Shown in pieces: positions 36,596 through 44,424 of a DNA stretch of 62,872 nt (positions are counted from its first letter, which is position 1; every line of letters starts with the position of its first letter). This DNA comes from Pseudomonas sp. UBA2684 (lineage in GTDB: Bacteria; Pseudomonadota; Gammaproteobacteria; Pseudomonadales; Pseudomonadaceae): contig DELY01000036.1 in NCBI GenBank assembly GCA_002354655.1, forward strand, positions 114,302-177,173, read 5' to 3'. The position numbers and the translations under genes are program-made. The notes beneath the pieces are model-generated. The model saw only the letters and a program-made list of their open reading frames with translations. It was not told where the DNA came from and ran no database searches.

Positions 36596-38545
36596 TCAAC
36601 CAATCGATGGACCACGCTGGCGTCCTAACTGCCAGGAGACGTTGTTGCCCTGGATCACAGCCGAAACGCTCTGCCCGAGCTTTTGCTCGATCACCGGCTT
36701 CCAGGGCACCAGGCTGAAACCAACGCCATCGTCGAGCAGTGCGAAGCGCCCACTGGCCAGTTGCAGGCTGCGCCTGTAGACCCCGCGGACCCGTTCGCCA
36801 TCAATCGCCGGGCGATACTGCATACCCGTCTGGCTCGATATCTCACGTACCGTCGCCGTCAGCTCTCGTCCGCGCAGGGTGGCCAGCAGATTACGCGCGA
36901 GCACGAGGCGCTGGCCCTGGCGCTCGGCCAGCCCCTGTTCCACCAGGAAGTCGCCACGCTGTCTCAGCGCTTCGCGCACCTCCGTGCCGAAGCCCTTGTC
37001 GGCCAGCTCCCGTCTGCCGCCGATCAATTGTTGATCCAGCCAGGTCGCGCCAACCGCCCGAACCTGTTGCTCGACGGGCAGCGGCGTGCGCAGTTCGATG
37101 GCGACGTCGCCCAGGCGGCGGGCGTCATGCTGCCGGCCTTGCTCGGGTAGGTCGGCAGGCACCCGCCAGGCGCCATCGGTAAGCCGCTCCACGATGCCTG
37201 CCTGGCGTAGGGCTTCCAGGCGCCGCACATGGCGTTCGACCAGGGCCTTGGAATCCTGCCCTTTGGCAGCCTGCGACCTGGCTAGGGCAAGGTGATGGTC
37301 GCTGCGGTAAAGGCCTTCCGCAGCCAGTGAAGCAATTGAGTGATCTACGGCGCGAGGCTCACTCATGGCTCGCGTTTCCACCACGGCACCGATGGGGTAG
37401 TCAGCCAGCTTCGCGCGGGCAGGTAGGGCTAGGTAGTGGGCCTTGCCGTCAAGGCCATCCACCACCAGATAGCCGCGGTCGTGCAGCTCATCGGCCAGCC
37501 CCTTGGTCACCACCCGGCCGACCACGTTCGGGTTGCTGCCGCCTGGCTCGAATACCGCCAGGTCCCGCTGCATGCTGCCCACGGCGCGCTGCATCGTGCG
37601 CACGATATCGCCGCGTTCGCCCATGGTACGTAAGGTCGCCTCGGTGTCTTCGCGTATAACCCACTGTCCAGGCCGATCCTCATGGGCCAAACCCAGCCGC
37701 TGCAGGTGTTGCAGGCGGCCGATCAGCAGTTGCCGGCGCGGATGGGTTGCGAGCGTCTTCAGGGGTACCACGCCCGCCTGGCGTTCGCGCAGCAGGGTGC
37801 GATCCAAGCTGGTCCAGCGCTCTTGTTGAACCTCGCGCTGCAGGCTGTGCTGGATCTCCAGCGCGGTGCGCGGGCCCAGCCACTCGGTGGCCAGCTCTGC
37901 GGCGCGGTTACGCATGCCCTGGGCTATGTAGTCGCGGGCGATCACCAGATCCTTACCGGTATCATCCTTGCCACGCAGGACGATGTGGGTGTGCGGGTTA
38001 TCGGTGTTCCAGTGATCGACCGCCACCCAGTCGAGGCGAGTGCCGAGGTCGGCTTCCATGCGGCTCATCAGGTGGCGAGTGTAGGTGCGCAGGTCGTCGA
38101 GCTGCTCGGCATCCTCGGGTGAGACGATGAAACGAAACTGGTGCCGGTCTTCACTGCCTCGTTCCTCGAAGTCCCCTATGTCGGCTTGGTCGGTCAGTGG
38201 GCCGTATGCCTTGCCTGGATCGCCATCGCGACTGACACCATCGCGCTCGATATAGCGCAGGTGGCTGAGCGTCGAACGTTTGCCGGCCTTGCTTAGGTTC
38301 ACCAGGCGCGTCTTGATAGTGACGCGACGGGCGTTGGGCGGCAGTTGCTGTGCGCTAAAACGGGCGGCAACATGCCCGCGGCCGAGGCGGGCGCCGGGTT
38401 GGTGACCGGCCTTGCGCGGCTTGCCGGTGCCAGCCTTGTTGGCCTGGCGCAGCACCTGGTTGACGAAGGTTTGCCCGCGTTGCTGCGGCTTGCCCGGCTG
38501 CGGGCGGAAGCGTTGCTCGTCGCCCTGATGGCTTCCCTTGCTCAT
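36596..38545 (-). CDS. Relaxase with DUF3363 domain (TraR/RlxS-type)
   Basis: 649 residues from ATG 38545; the longer start at 38590 lacks support. A basic N-terminal tail precedes the nicking domain: likely catalytic Tyr98 in SHLRYIERDG, and the metal-binding histidines in VAVDHWNTDNPHTHIVLRG (His178, 185, 187). The C-terminal half fits the DUF3363 family found on Tn4371-like relaxases. It nicks oriT and pilots the strand. It is separated from traG by the cargo slot, as in Tn4371. Confidence 0.93.
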   Translation of the reverse strand: MSKGSHQGDEQRFRPQPGKPQQRGQTFVNQVLRQANKAGTGKPRKAGHQPGARLGRGHVAARFSAQQLPPNARRVTIKTRLVNLSKAGKRSTLSHLRYIERDGVSRDGDPGKAYGPLTDQADIGDFEERGSEDRHQFRFIVSPEDAEQLDDLRTYTRHLMSRMEADLGTRLDWVAVDHWNTDNPHTHIVLRGKDDTGKDLVIARDYIAQGMRNRAAELATEWLGPRTALEIQHSLQREVQQERWTSLDRTLLRERQAGVVPLKTLATHPRRQLLIGRLQHLQRLGLAHEDRPGQWVIREDTEATLRTMGERGDIVRTMQRAVGSMQRDLAVFEPGGSNPNVVGRVVTKGLADELHDRGYLVVDGLDGKAHYLALPARAKLADYPIGAVVETRAMSEPRAVDHSIASLAAEGLYRSDHHLALARSQAAKGQDSKALVERHVRRLEALRQAGIVERLTDGAWRVPADLPEQGRQHDARRLGDVAIELRTPLPVEQQVRAVGATWLDQQLIGGRRELADKGFGTEVREALRQRGDFLVEQGLAERQGQRLVLARNLLATLRGRELTATVREISSQTGMQYRPAIDGERVRGVYRRSLQLASGRFALLDDGVGFSLVPWKPVIEQKLGQSVSAVIQGNNVSWQLGRQRGPSIG

Positions 38546-38860
38546 ACTGATGACTCCTCCAAACTGATCGCAGTGAGGCATGTCAGGCACGCGTTTTGGC
38601 CAGTGCTACCTAAGGGCAAACGCGATCCTCGGCACCTGATCGCAACGGCGCTGTGCCGCCTTAATCCCCCGTGCAGACTGCTTTTGCGCGCCACGAAGTG
38701 CCGCCCCCTTTTATCTTGCCCTCTGCTTTTTCCCTGTCTTGGCGCTCCTGGGGTGGATAATCAGGCGCGGCGGGCCAAGCATCCCCGCAGGGTGGCGGCC
38801 CTCGACCGCGCACGCCGAGCACACGCAGTAGGCCGGCGGGTCGACATGCAGACGGCCTGT
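38546..38860. other. Intergenic region between relaxase and traF, candidate oriT
   Basis: 315 GC-rich bases without a convincing gene. In Tn4371-like elements the transfer origin is expected close to the relaxase gene. Short inverted repeats around GGGCAAACGCGATC and the C-rich tract near 38700 are present, but I cannot identify a nick site. Confidence 0.3.
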
Positions 38861-39388
38861 TCATCGACGTGACTCCAGCCACAAGGGCTGCGCCCGGCCG
38901 ATCACCGCGTCGGCGGAGACTGGGCCGAAGTAGCGGCTGTCGAACGACTCCGCGTTGGCGGTGCTGAGCAGGAACAGCTCATCGCCAACCAGGTGTCGAC
39001 AGGCCTGCCAGGCTGGCAGTGCACGACCCTGTCGATCCCATCGCAACCGCTTGGCCACAAGCCGGCCGTCGACGCGCACCTGAGTTTCATGCACGCACAC
39101 CTGCTGCGGCGCCACTGCCCCTACCGTCTTCAGCACTGGGACGCTCGTTGGCAGGTAGCCGCGCTGCGCCGCCAGTGCCATTGCCTCTGGCGGCAGGTGG
39201 ACCAGCACTAGGTCGCCGGCCGTCAGTGAGTCCGTTGGTGTGATGCGATACCAACCTATGGGTACGCTGTCGGAGGCGTTGTAGACGAGCCGTGGTGACG
39301 ACGTTGCGAGCACCGTCCAACCCAGTGCGATAAGGCTGCTGGCAGCCAGCGCCAGTGGCCACCGAACACAGCGAGTACCCATCGTCAT
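38861..39388 (-). CDS. traF: TraF-type signal peptidase/pilin-maturation protease (S26)
   Basis: 175 residues. An N-terminal membrane anchor (WPLALAASSLIALGWTVLA) precedes the S26 serine in NASDSVPIGWYRI (Ser41) and the lysine general base in VLKTVGAV (Lys87). RP4 TraF cleaves and cyclises TrbC pilin; the trbC gene of this element is at 22503-22844. The start overlaps the ribbon-helix-helix gene. Confidence 0.94.
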   Translation of the reverse strand: MTMGTRCVRWPLALAASSLIALGWTVLATSSPRLVYNASDSVPIGWYRITPTDSLTAGDLVLVHLPPEAMALAAQRGYLPTSVPVLKTVGAVAPQQVCVHETQVRVDGRLVAKRLRWDRQGRALPAWQACRHLVGDELFLLSTANAESFDSRYFGPVSADAVIGRAQPLWLESRR

Positions 39389-39627
39389 GACGTGACCTCC
39401 GGGAACTGTCGCTCCAGCACCTCGCGCAGCATCTCCGCCATCGTCACGCCGCGGTCGAAGGCCGCCAGCTTGATGCGCGTGCGCAGTGCTGGTGTGACGT
39501 CCAGTGTCATCCGGGCGGTGTAACGATCTACCTTGCCGTTATCGAAGGCAGCGCCCTGGCGTATCCAGGACTCGGCATGCGGATCGGCCATCGGGCGTGC
39601 ACCGATACCGATGCGCTTGCCGCTCAT
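39385..39627 (-). CDS. Ribbon-helix-helix protein of the parA-traF block
   Basis: 80 residues from ATG 39627, overlapping the parA stop. The C-terminal half ARMTLDVTPALRTRIKLAAFDRGVTMAEMLREVLERQF is a ribbon-helix-helix domain. A ParG/VirC2-like accessory role in partitioning or relaxosome regulation is likely, since it sits between parA and traF. Confidence 0.8.
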   Translation of the reverse strand: MSGKRIGIGARPMADPHAESWIRQGAAFDNGKVDRYTARMTLDVTPALRTRIKLAAFDRGVTMAEMLREVLERQFPEVTS

Positions 39628-40262
39628 GGCGACCACCGTAATAGCTCGTCGACCAGGCTGCTGACTTCGCGCGCTGCGGCGCTATCCGGTGTCAGTTCGC
39701 GTGCCAGGCGACCTGCCGCCACGCTTTCGGCGAAGACGATGCGTTGGCGTACTTCAGCCTGCAGAGCGGGCAGCGGCTGGTCGGCCAATGCCCCGCGTGC
39801 TTCCCGGCCGATCACCGTGGTGCTGACGCGTCGGTTGATGGCGAAGGCCGCACGCAACGTGGGCCTGAACACCTGCGCCTCGCGGATCAGGCTGACCATC
39901 TCCGCGCTGGCCCACAGGTCGTAGGGGCTGGGCTGCACCGGGATCAGTACACGATCAGCCGCCAGCAACGCCGAGCGGGCGAGGGCAGCAATGCGCGGTG
40001 GGCCGTCGATGATCACGTGATCTGCACGACGAGCCAGTTCCGGGGCCTCCTGATGCAACGTTTCGCGTGCCAGACCGACAGCGCTGAACAGCCTGGGCAA
40101 GCCCTGCTGGCTGCGTCGCTGCGCCCAGTCCAGTGCAGAGCCCTGCGGGTCTGCATCGAGCAGGATGACGTTGTGGCCACGGAGGGCAAGTTCGCCGGCA
40201 ATGTGGGTGGCCAGGGTGGTCTTGCCAACCCCGCCTTTCTGGTTGAGCAAGGCGACGATCAT
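39624..40262 (-). CDS. parA: ParA-family partition ATPase
   Basis: 212 residues. MIVALLNQKGGVGKTTLATHIA holds the deviant Walker A (residues 9-16), followed by VILLDADPQGSALDWAQRR and DHVIIDGPP. No parB was seen, so the neighbouring RHH protein may act as centromere-binding partner. Suggests the excised ICE is stably maintained as a circle. Confidence 0.95.
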   Translation of the reverse strand: MIVALLNQKGGVGKTTLATHIAGELALRGHNVILLDADPQGSALDWAQRRSQQGLPRLFSAVGLARETLHQEAPELARRADHVIIDGPPRIAALARSALLAADRVLIPVQPSPYDLWASAEMVSLIREAQVFRPTLRAAFAINRRVSTTVIGREARGALADQPLPALQAEVRQRIVFAESVAAGRLARELTPDSAAAREVSSLVDELLRWSP

Positions 40263-40299
40263 GGTCGGATCTCCCCGGCCAAACAGCCCTCGTCAACGG

Positions 40300-40360
40300 T
40301 TGTCCACAACTGGACGTTTTCCCAATAACAAGTTAGAGCTTTTAAGTTAGTTAAGTTAAG
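40300..40360. other. DnaA-box-like site and AT-rich stretch of the ICE origin
   Basis: TTGTCCACA (40300-40308) differs from the DnaA consensus TTATCCACA at one base. It is followed by an AT-rich tract with repeated AAGTTAG units (about 40330-40358). Together with the iterons at 40404-40466 it looks like a replication origin. Confidence 0.5.
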
Positions 40361-40403
40361 GGGGGCTGAAAGCCGCGCCAGTCTTGGCCAGCAGCGGCGT
40401 TCG

Positions 40404-40466
40404 TGCGCCTGATAGCACGAGGGTGATGCGCCTGATAGCACGTGTCCTGTTGCGCCTGATAGCACG
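40404..40466. repeat. Three iterons, putative RepA-binding origin (oriV)
   Basis: TGCGCCTGATAGCACG occurs three times without mismatch at 40404-40419, 40427-40442 and 40451-40466. Starts are 23 and 24 bases apart, about two helical turns, as in plasmid iterons. They lie 41 bases from the repA stop and next to a DnaA-like box. Confidence 0.85.
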
Positions 40467-40506
40467 AGTGAATTCACAGCTTGTCCGCAGGATATCCACG
40501 TGCCGT

Positions 40507-41349
40507 CTAAGGCACGGGCCGGAAGGCCAGCAGTTCGGTCGAAGGTGGCAGGCGGACGATGCCCAACCGATACCCCGGCAGCGACTGGCGCGCGACCAGC
40601 GCCCGCAGGTCGAGGGCGAAGTCCGAGTAGCGTGCCGTGCTCCCCGATTTGCGGTATAGGTGGCGAAAGTCGAACTGCCAACCGTCCTCCTGCTTGCCGC
40701 CATGCTTGCGCACCAGACGATACAGCCAACGTTCGATGCCGCCGGTGAGGTGGAAGTAGGCCGGATCGATGGTCAGCACCAGAGCCTGGTCGAGCACCCC
40801 GCTGTAGAACCAGTCCGGTAGGATCAGCTCGATGCCCAGTGGCCGGCCATCCGGCGCAGCCAGCTCCTTCCACTCGTTGATCCAGGAAAAACGGTGCAGG
40901 CGTCGGCCAGTGGTCTCGCGGATTGAGGTGGCTACGCTGGTCGACTGCAATCGATCCAGGGCGGCCTTGAGGCGCTGGTAGTCGCGTAGCGAAGTGCCTC
41001 GGCCGATGAAACGCAGGATCTCGTAAGGCGTCGCCTGCATCAGCCGCGAGGTAGGGATGCCCGCATCGCGCGCCTCGACGATCTGGCTGGCTGCCCAGAT
41101 CAGAATGTCGGCATCCCATATCGTGGCGATGCCATGCTCCAGCGTGCCCTCCACGCGCACTGTCACCTCGCCCGAGCGAAAGTCGATGGGTACCGTGCGC
41201 CGCGACTTGGCTAGCGAGAAGAACGGATGCGCCATCAGATCCTGGGCGTCGCGCGGTGCCATGTCGCCCGGCAGGGCGCGGAACAGATCCAGTTGCTCGC
41301 TTTGCGCCGGCAGGGCGCGCACGCCGCGACTCACGGGCAAGGGGTTCAC
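40507..41349 (-). CDS. repA: Replication initiator RepA-like protein
   Basis: 280 residues with a GTG start overlapping the upstream HTH gene stop. The protein fits the RepA family of Tn4371-like ICEs and broad-host plasmids: MAHPFFSLAKSRRTVPIDFR, VRVEGTLEHGIATIWDADILIWAASQI and a winged-helix pair with RRLHRFSWINEWKEL. It probably binds the adjacent iterons and drives replication of the excised circle. Confidence 0.9.
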   Translation of the reverse strand: MNPLPVSRGVRALPAQSEQLDLFRALPGDMAPRDAQDLMAHPFFSLAKSRRTVPIDFRSGEVTVRVEGTLEHGIATIWDADILIWAASQIVEARDAGIPTSRLMQATPYEILRFIGRGTSLRDYQRLKAALDRLQSTSVATSIRETTGRRLHRFSWINEWKELAAPDGRPLGIELILPDWFYSGVLDQALVLTIDPAYFHLTGGIERWLYRLVRKHGGKQEDGWQFDFRHLYRKSGSTARYSDFALDLRALVARQSLPGYRLGIVRLPPSTELLAFRPVP

Positions 41350-41717
41350 TGGTCATCACGTTGTGCTCCTGGGTGGCGGTCGAGGTACTCGGGATCGAAG
41401 GTGGTCTCGAAGCTGCGCGCACTGGCCCAGGCTTCGAGATCGACCAGCGCATACATCACCCGCCGGCCGAACTTGTGAAAACGCGGTCCGCCGCCGATCA
41501 CCCGCTGTTTCTCCAATGTGCGCGGCGAAAGTCGCAGAAGGGCCGCTGCTTCGTCGTTGGTGAGGTAGCGAGGGGGCGGGTTGGTTTGCCGCGTATCCGC
41601 TGTGCTATCGCGCGCTGCCGGGCTCATGGCGTGAGCCGTCGGGCCGGCTTTGCAGTGCTGTGGGGAATCGAGATCGAGGCGACGTGGGTGAGGGGGGAGG
41701 TTGGTTGAGTACGACAT
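41346..41717 (-). CDS. Helix-turn-helix (excisionase-like) protein upstream of repA
   Basis: 123 residues from ATG 41717 with a GGAGG site. The C-terminal half has a MerR/AlpA-type HTH: PRYLTNDEAAALLRLSPRTLEKQRVIGGGPRFHKFGRRVMYALVDLEAWASAR. It leads the repA-parA-RHH-traF-relaxase series and could regulate that set or assist excision. Confidence 0.85.
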   Translation of the reverse strand: MSYSTNLPPHPRRLDLDSPQHCKAGPTAHAMSPAARDSTADTRQTNPPPRYLTNDEAAALLRLSPRTLEKQRVIGGGPRFHKFGRRVMYALVDLEAWASARSFETTFDPEYLDRHPGAQRDDQ

Positions 41718-42184
41718 GGTGTGTCCTCCGTTGATGTGGGAGGTGCACCTTGCAGGAGCCGTCATGTTCGATCATGCCGGGTTGGGTCTGGGCGAACTCG
41801 CAGGTGAGAGGGGCGTTTATTGATACCCGTAAGGTCTGGGCGCTGACCGAGTACGCCGATCTACGCGAGCGCTCACCTACAATAAGCGACTCCGCAAAGG
41901 CCTGAGCGCGCAGCGCTATGGATTTGCGGATCTACGGCTTTCTGCAAAACCTGAAAAACGCATCGGCGGATTTCCGTGAATCCGTAAAAGCGTAAATCCA
42001 CTTCCTCACAAATCCGTGAATCTGTAGACGCGGATCGGCGGATTTGTGCAAAGGCGTAAGTCCGTAATGGTCTGAATGATCAGCCGTCACGGGTTCCGAG
42101 CGTTTCAGGCTGATCTGCTGGTGCTGGCACCAGTGCACCAGCTTCCAGGGTGGGGCGCGCGGGTGGCCGACAGGACAGGGGCGC
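41718..42184. repeat. Intergenic region with short repeats of a GGATTT/AAATCCG motif
   Basis: No gene. Between about 41920 and 42070 there are many near-copies of GCGGATTT, AAATCCGTGAATC and CGTAAATCC in both orientations. They suggest binding sites for a repressor, a partition protein, or a single-strand promoter. The rest of the gap shows nothing clear. Confidence 0.5.
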
Positions 42185-42220
42185 AAAAAAGCAAAGGCAC
42201 CGGGACTGACACGGTGCCTT
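42185..42220 (-). terminator. Intrinsic terminator of ardA
   Basis: On the minus strand AAGGCACCG (42220-42212), a 9-base loop and CGGTGCCTT (42202-42194) are followed by T-rich sequence. Confidence 0.85.
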
Positions 42221-42229
42221 CCGCTAAAC

Positions 42230-42742
42230 CTAGCGGTTCCAGAACACATGCATCTTCTCGAAGCCGGTTTCTAGAGTGAGCACGTCGCCGCTGTACTCCA
42301 TGTCGCGTGCCATGGCGTGGTAGTCGATGTACTGGGCCAGGTGCTGGGGAATGCTTGAGGTTTCCTCGGTCAGCTCCTGGGCGTAGTCGGCCAGCGAGGT
42401 GTAGCAGCCGCAGTAATCTTCCTCTGCGGCCTGCTGTGCCTGCTCCAGGTCATTGAAGTGGGTGAGCAGGGCACCGCCAAACTCGGGGTATTCCTCGATA
42501 AAGCAAGCGAGCTCGTGTGCACTCTGCAGACCTTCGTATTCACCGAGGGGGTAGCCATCAAAGCCCTCGAAGTCGTGGATGGCGTACTCCTCCGCACCCT
42601 CGACTGGCGAGGCCGCTAGCATCGCGTCGACCTGTACCTGGATATCGTCCATATCCAGGGTGGCGTCGATCCACACGCCATGCAGGTGACCGGCGTTGTA
42701 GGCGGCCAGGTCGGCAATGTAGATCCTGATGTGTTCGCTCAT
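42230..42742 (-). CDS. ardA: Antirestriction protein ArdA
   Basis: 170 residues, strongly acidic. ArdA features are clear: RIYIADLAAYNAGHLHGVWID, then FEGFDGYPLGEYEGLQSAHELACFIEEY and the C-terminal YIDYHAMARDMEYSGDVLTLE. It mimics B-form DNA to block type I restriction in the recipient. It is the rightmost intact backbone gene of the ICE. Own terminator follows. Confidence 0.96.
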   Translation of the reverse strand: MSEHIRIYIADLAAYNAGHLHGVWIDATLDMDDIQVQVDAMLAASPVEGAEEYAIHDFEGFDGYPLGEYEGLQSAHELACFIEEYPEFGGALLTHFNDLEQAQQAAEEDYCGCYTSLADYAQELTEETSSIPQHLAQYIDYHAMARDMEYSGDVLTLETGFEKMHVFWNR

Positions 42743-42825
42743 GGCTTTCGCTCCTCCGTCTTCAGGGTTCTGCGCTTGCGCTGCGCATGAACCCCTGCCG
42801 ACTAGGGCGACTAAGGCCGTCGTGA

Positions 42826-42900
42826 AAAATCAAGAAAAATCGCGGAGGCTCCACCCAGCGCAGCGGCCGGGTGGAAACCGTCTATTTATCTTGATTTTGA
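42826..42900. repeat. Inverted repeat upstream of ardA
   Basis: AAAATCAAGAAAAA near 42826 and TTTATCTTGATTTT near 42887 are near-perfect inverted copies enclosing about 48 bases. The phrase GAACCCCTGC also occurs on both sides (about 42787 and 42909). Likely part of ardA control; single-stranded promoter use is possible. Confidence 0.45.
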
Positions 42901-42939
42901 GGGGGCAAGAACCCCTGCTCTTGAAGAAGGGAAGTATCG

Positions 42940-43130
42940 TCACCGGGCGGCGAAGTAAACTGTGCGGTTGCATCCTCGGTCTTTGGCCGTATAGAGCGCA
43001 GCATCGGCCTCGGCGAGCAAACGCTCGAGGAATATCTCAGCACTTTGTTCTTTTGGCGCGAGGCTAGTAGTACCGATATTCACGGTGATGCATTGGTCGG
43101 CCACTTGAATCCGCGAAGCGTGGTCATGTA
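42940..43130 (-). pseudogene. Diguanylate cyclase (GGDEF) C-terminal remnant
   Basis: Reading leftward there is an open stretch ITVNIGTTSLAP, then LLAEADAALYTAKDRGCN and RTVYFAAR before a stop at 42940. This is the usual C-terminal end of GGDEF domains. The catalytic GGDEF loop is absent. The remnant abuts other broken genes. Confidence 0.75.
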
Positions 43131-43138
43131 CTCGTCAT

Positions 43139-43260
43139 TTTTAGCAGCAGAGGCCAGGCGTGAGTCTGTAGAACGATGCGGCAGGCCAGCGGAAAGTGGC
43201 GATCCATGGTGTCGCCGGCAATCGGCTCGCCCAGGTTATGCACGCTGATTTCAAGGCCTG
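43139..43260 (-). pseudogene. Possible histidine-kinase ATPase-domain fragment
   Basis: Leftward translation reads [22 protein letters not shown], resembling the N-G-x-P-I strand of HATPase domains. Only about 22 residues match, so this is weak. Confidence 0.3.
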
Positions 43261-43261
43261 A

Positions 43262-43725
43262 TACTTCTACCTCACCTTCAACCGTTTCAGCGAGGCTTTG
43301 CTGGTCATGGCCACGTTGCCGTTCGCCTTGACTGGCGGTGTCTGGCTGCTCTAGTGCCTGGATCTCAACCTCTCGGTTGCCACTGGCGTCGGCTTTATCG
43401 CCCTGGTGGAGGGGCGGCAGAGTTCGGCATGATCATGCTGATCTACCTGCAGAACGCCAGGCATTCCCGAGTTGAAGCGGGTCGCACAGATAGCCCTGCT
43501 TTGCTTGAGTCAATTCGAGAGGGGGCGGTACTGCGCGTACGGCCGAAGGTGATGACGGTAGCGGTGATCATTGCCGGTCTATTGCTGATTCTCTGGGGCG
43601 ATGGTGCCGGTTCCGAGATAATGAAGCGTATTGCCGCCCCAATGATCGGTGGGATGATCACCGCACCGTTGTTATCAATACCGGTGTTGCCGGCTGCCTG
43701 GTTGATGCGGCGCAAAGGGGGGTGA
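43262..43725 (+). pseudogene. CusA/HAE-type metal RND pump, C-terminal remnant
   Basis: Translation in two frames gives [24 protein letters not shown], a premature stop [17 protein letters not shown], a frameshift, then [13 protein letters not shown] and [39 protein letters not shown]. This is the last four membrane helices of a CusA-type copper/silver pump. About 155 codons of roughly 1050 remain. An open frame from 43429 to 43725 is intact and might still be translated. Confidence 0.88.
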
Positions 43726-43833
43726 GCGTGATGTAGCAGGCCTGGGGATGACTCGGGGCAACTGGAGAGAAAGTCTGAGTCGCCCCGAGTCATTTCATAT
43801 CTTCAGCTACTGAAAAGCCCCCTTAATACTACA

Positions 43834-43853
43834 ATTACGAAGATGTAATCTTC
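43834..43853 (+). promoter_or_regulatory. Metal-regulator box A upstream of DUF2790 gene
   Basis: ATTACGAAGATGTAATCTTC contains the perfect dyad GAAGAT-GTA-ATCTTC and the shared TGTAATnTTC core, 65 bases before the start codon. TTCAC follows as in the related boxes B and C. Confidence 0.6.
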
Positions 43854-43918
43854 GCTTCACTTTGATGACAGGTGCATACGTTTATATTTTCACTACAACC
43901 CAAGTGAAGGAATTAAAC

Positions 43919-44251
43919 GTGAACATTCTTAAAGCTGTCTTGGCAATATCGGTTATCTCTGCATCGTCTCTGGTTATGGCCGAAGGTGGCGGTGACCGCG
44001 TCTATGGTCGAATGATTCAGGATCATGAAAGGGCGATGCAGGAATACGCTGCTGCTCGCGGCAAGACTCCGCCCGAGGTGACTCACTATCGGTACGGCAT
44101 GAAGCTGGACATCGCTAAGGTCGTACATACAAGTCCGACAGGCTACAGTTGCGAGGTGATGCCGGCTCAAATGACCTATGAGGACTCCAACGGCGATTTG
44201 CAGACTGTTGAATATCGGGCAATGGGTACAGCCTGCCGGAATCAAAACTGA
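43919..44251 (+). CDS. DUF2790 small exported protein
   Basis: 110 residues from the GTG at 43919, chosen because GAAGGA lies 10 bases upstream and a signal peptide (ILKAVLAISVISASSLVMA) follows. The mature protein has the DUF2790 pattern HYRYGMKLDIAKVVH and SCEVMPAQMTYEDSNGDLQTVEYRAMGTAC, with two cysteines likely in a disulfide. These Pseudomonas periplasmic proteins often lie near metal-response genes; a metal-buffering role is inference. Box A lies upstream. Confidence 0.85.
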   Translation: MNILKAVLAISVISASSLVMAEGGGDRVYGRMIQDHERAMQEYAAARGKTPPEVTHYRYGMKLDIAKVVHTSPTGYSCEVMPAQMTYEDSNGDLQTVEYRAMGTACRNQN

Positions 44252-44285
44252 ATTACATAAAAGCTTACAGGTCACTGACTTAAAA

Positions 44286-44305
44286 GTAATTTTCAAGTCA
44301 CCCTG
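44286..44305 (+). promoter_or_regulatory. Metal-regulator box B upstream of oprD paralogue 1
   Basis: GTAATTTTCAAGTCACCCTG is 18/20 identical to box C upstream of czcC. A TGACTT (44276-44281)/AAGTCA (44295-44300) dyad surrounds it. Confidence 0.65.
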
Positions 44306-44424
44306 ACGTTATTTGGCGTGTGGAAGTATGGCGTGAGCGCGCACGGGCGATGCCTAGCGCGCTACGGCAACTACTACAAGAAATCTCACCGAGATAAAAC
44401 TGCCAAATAATTCAGGAGCGTCAC

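Noticed and set aside
40404-40466. CRISPR array
   Set aside because: Three 16-base repeats with 7-8-base gaps are iterons; no cas gene is present.
40259-41452. A 397-codon minus-strand frame over repA and the iterons
   Set aside because: It overlaps repA in another frame, runs through the iterons and has low-complexity composition.
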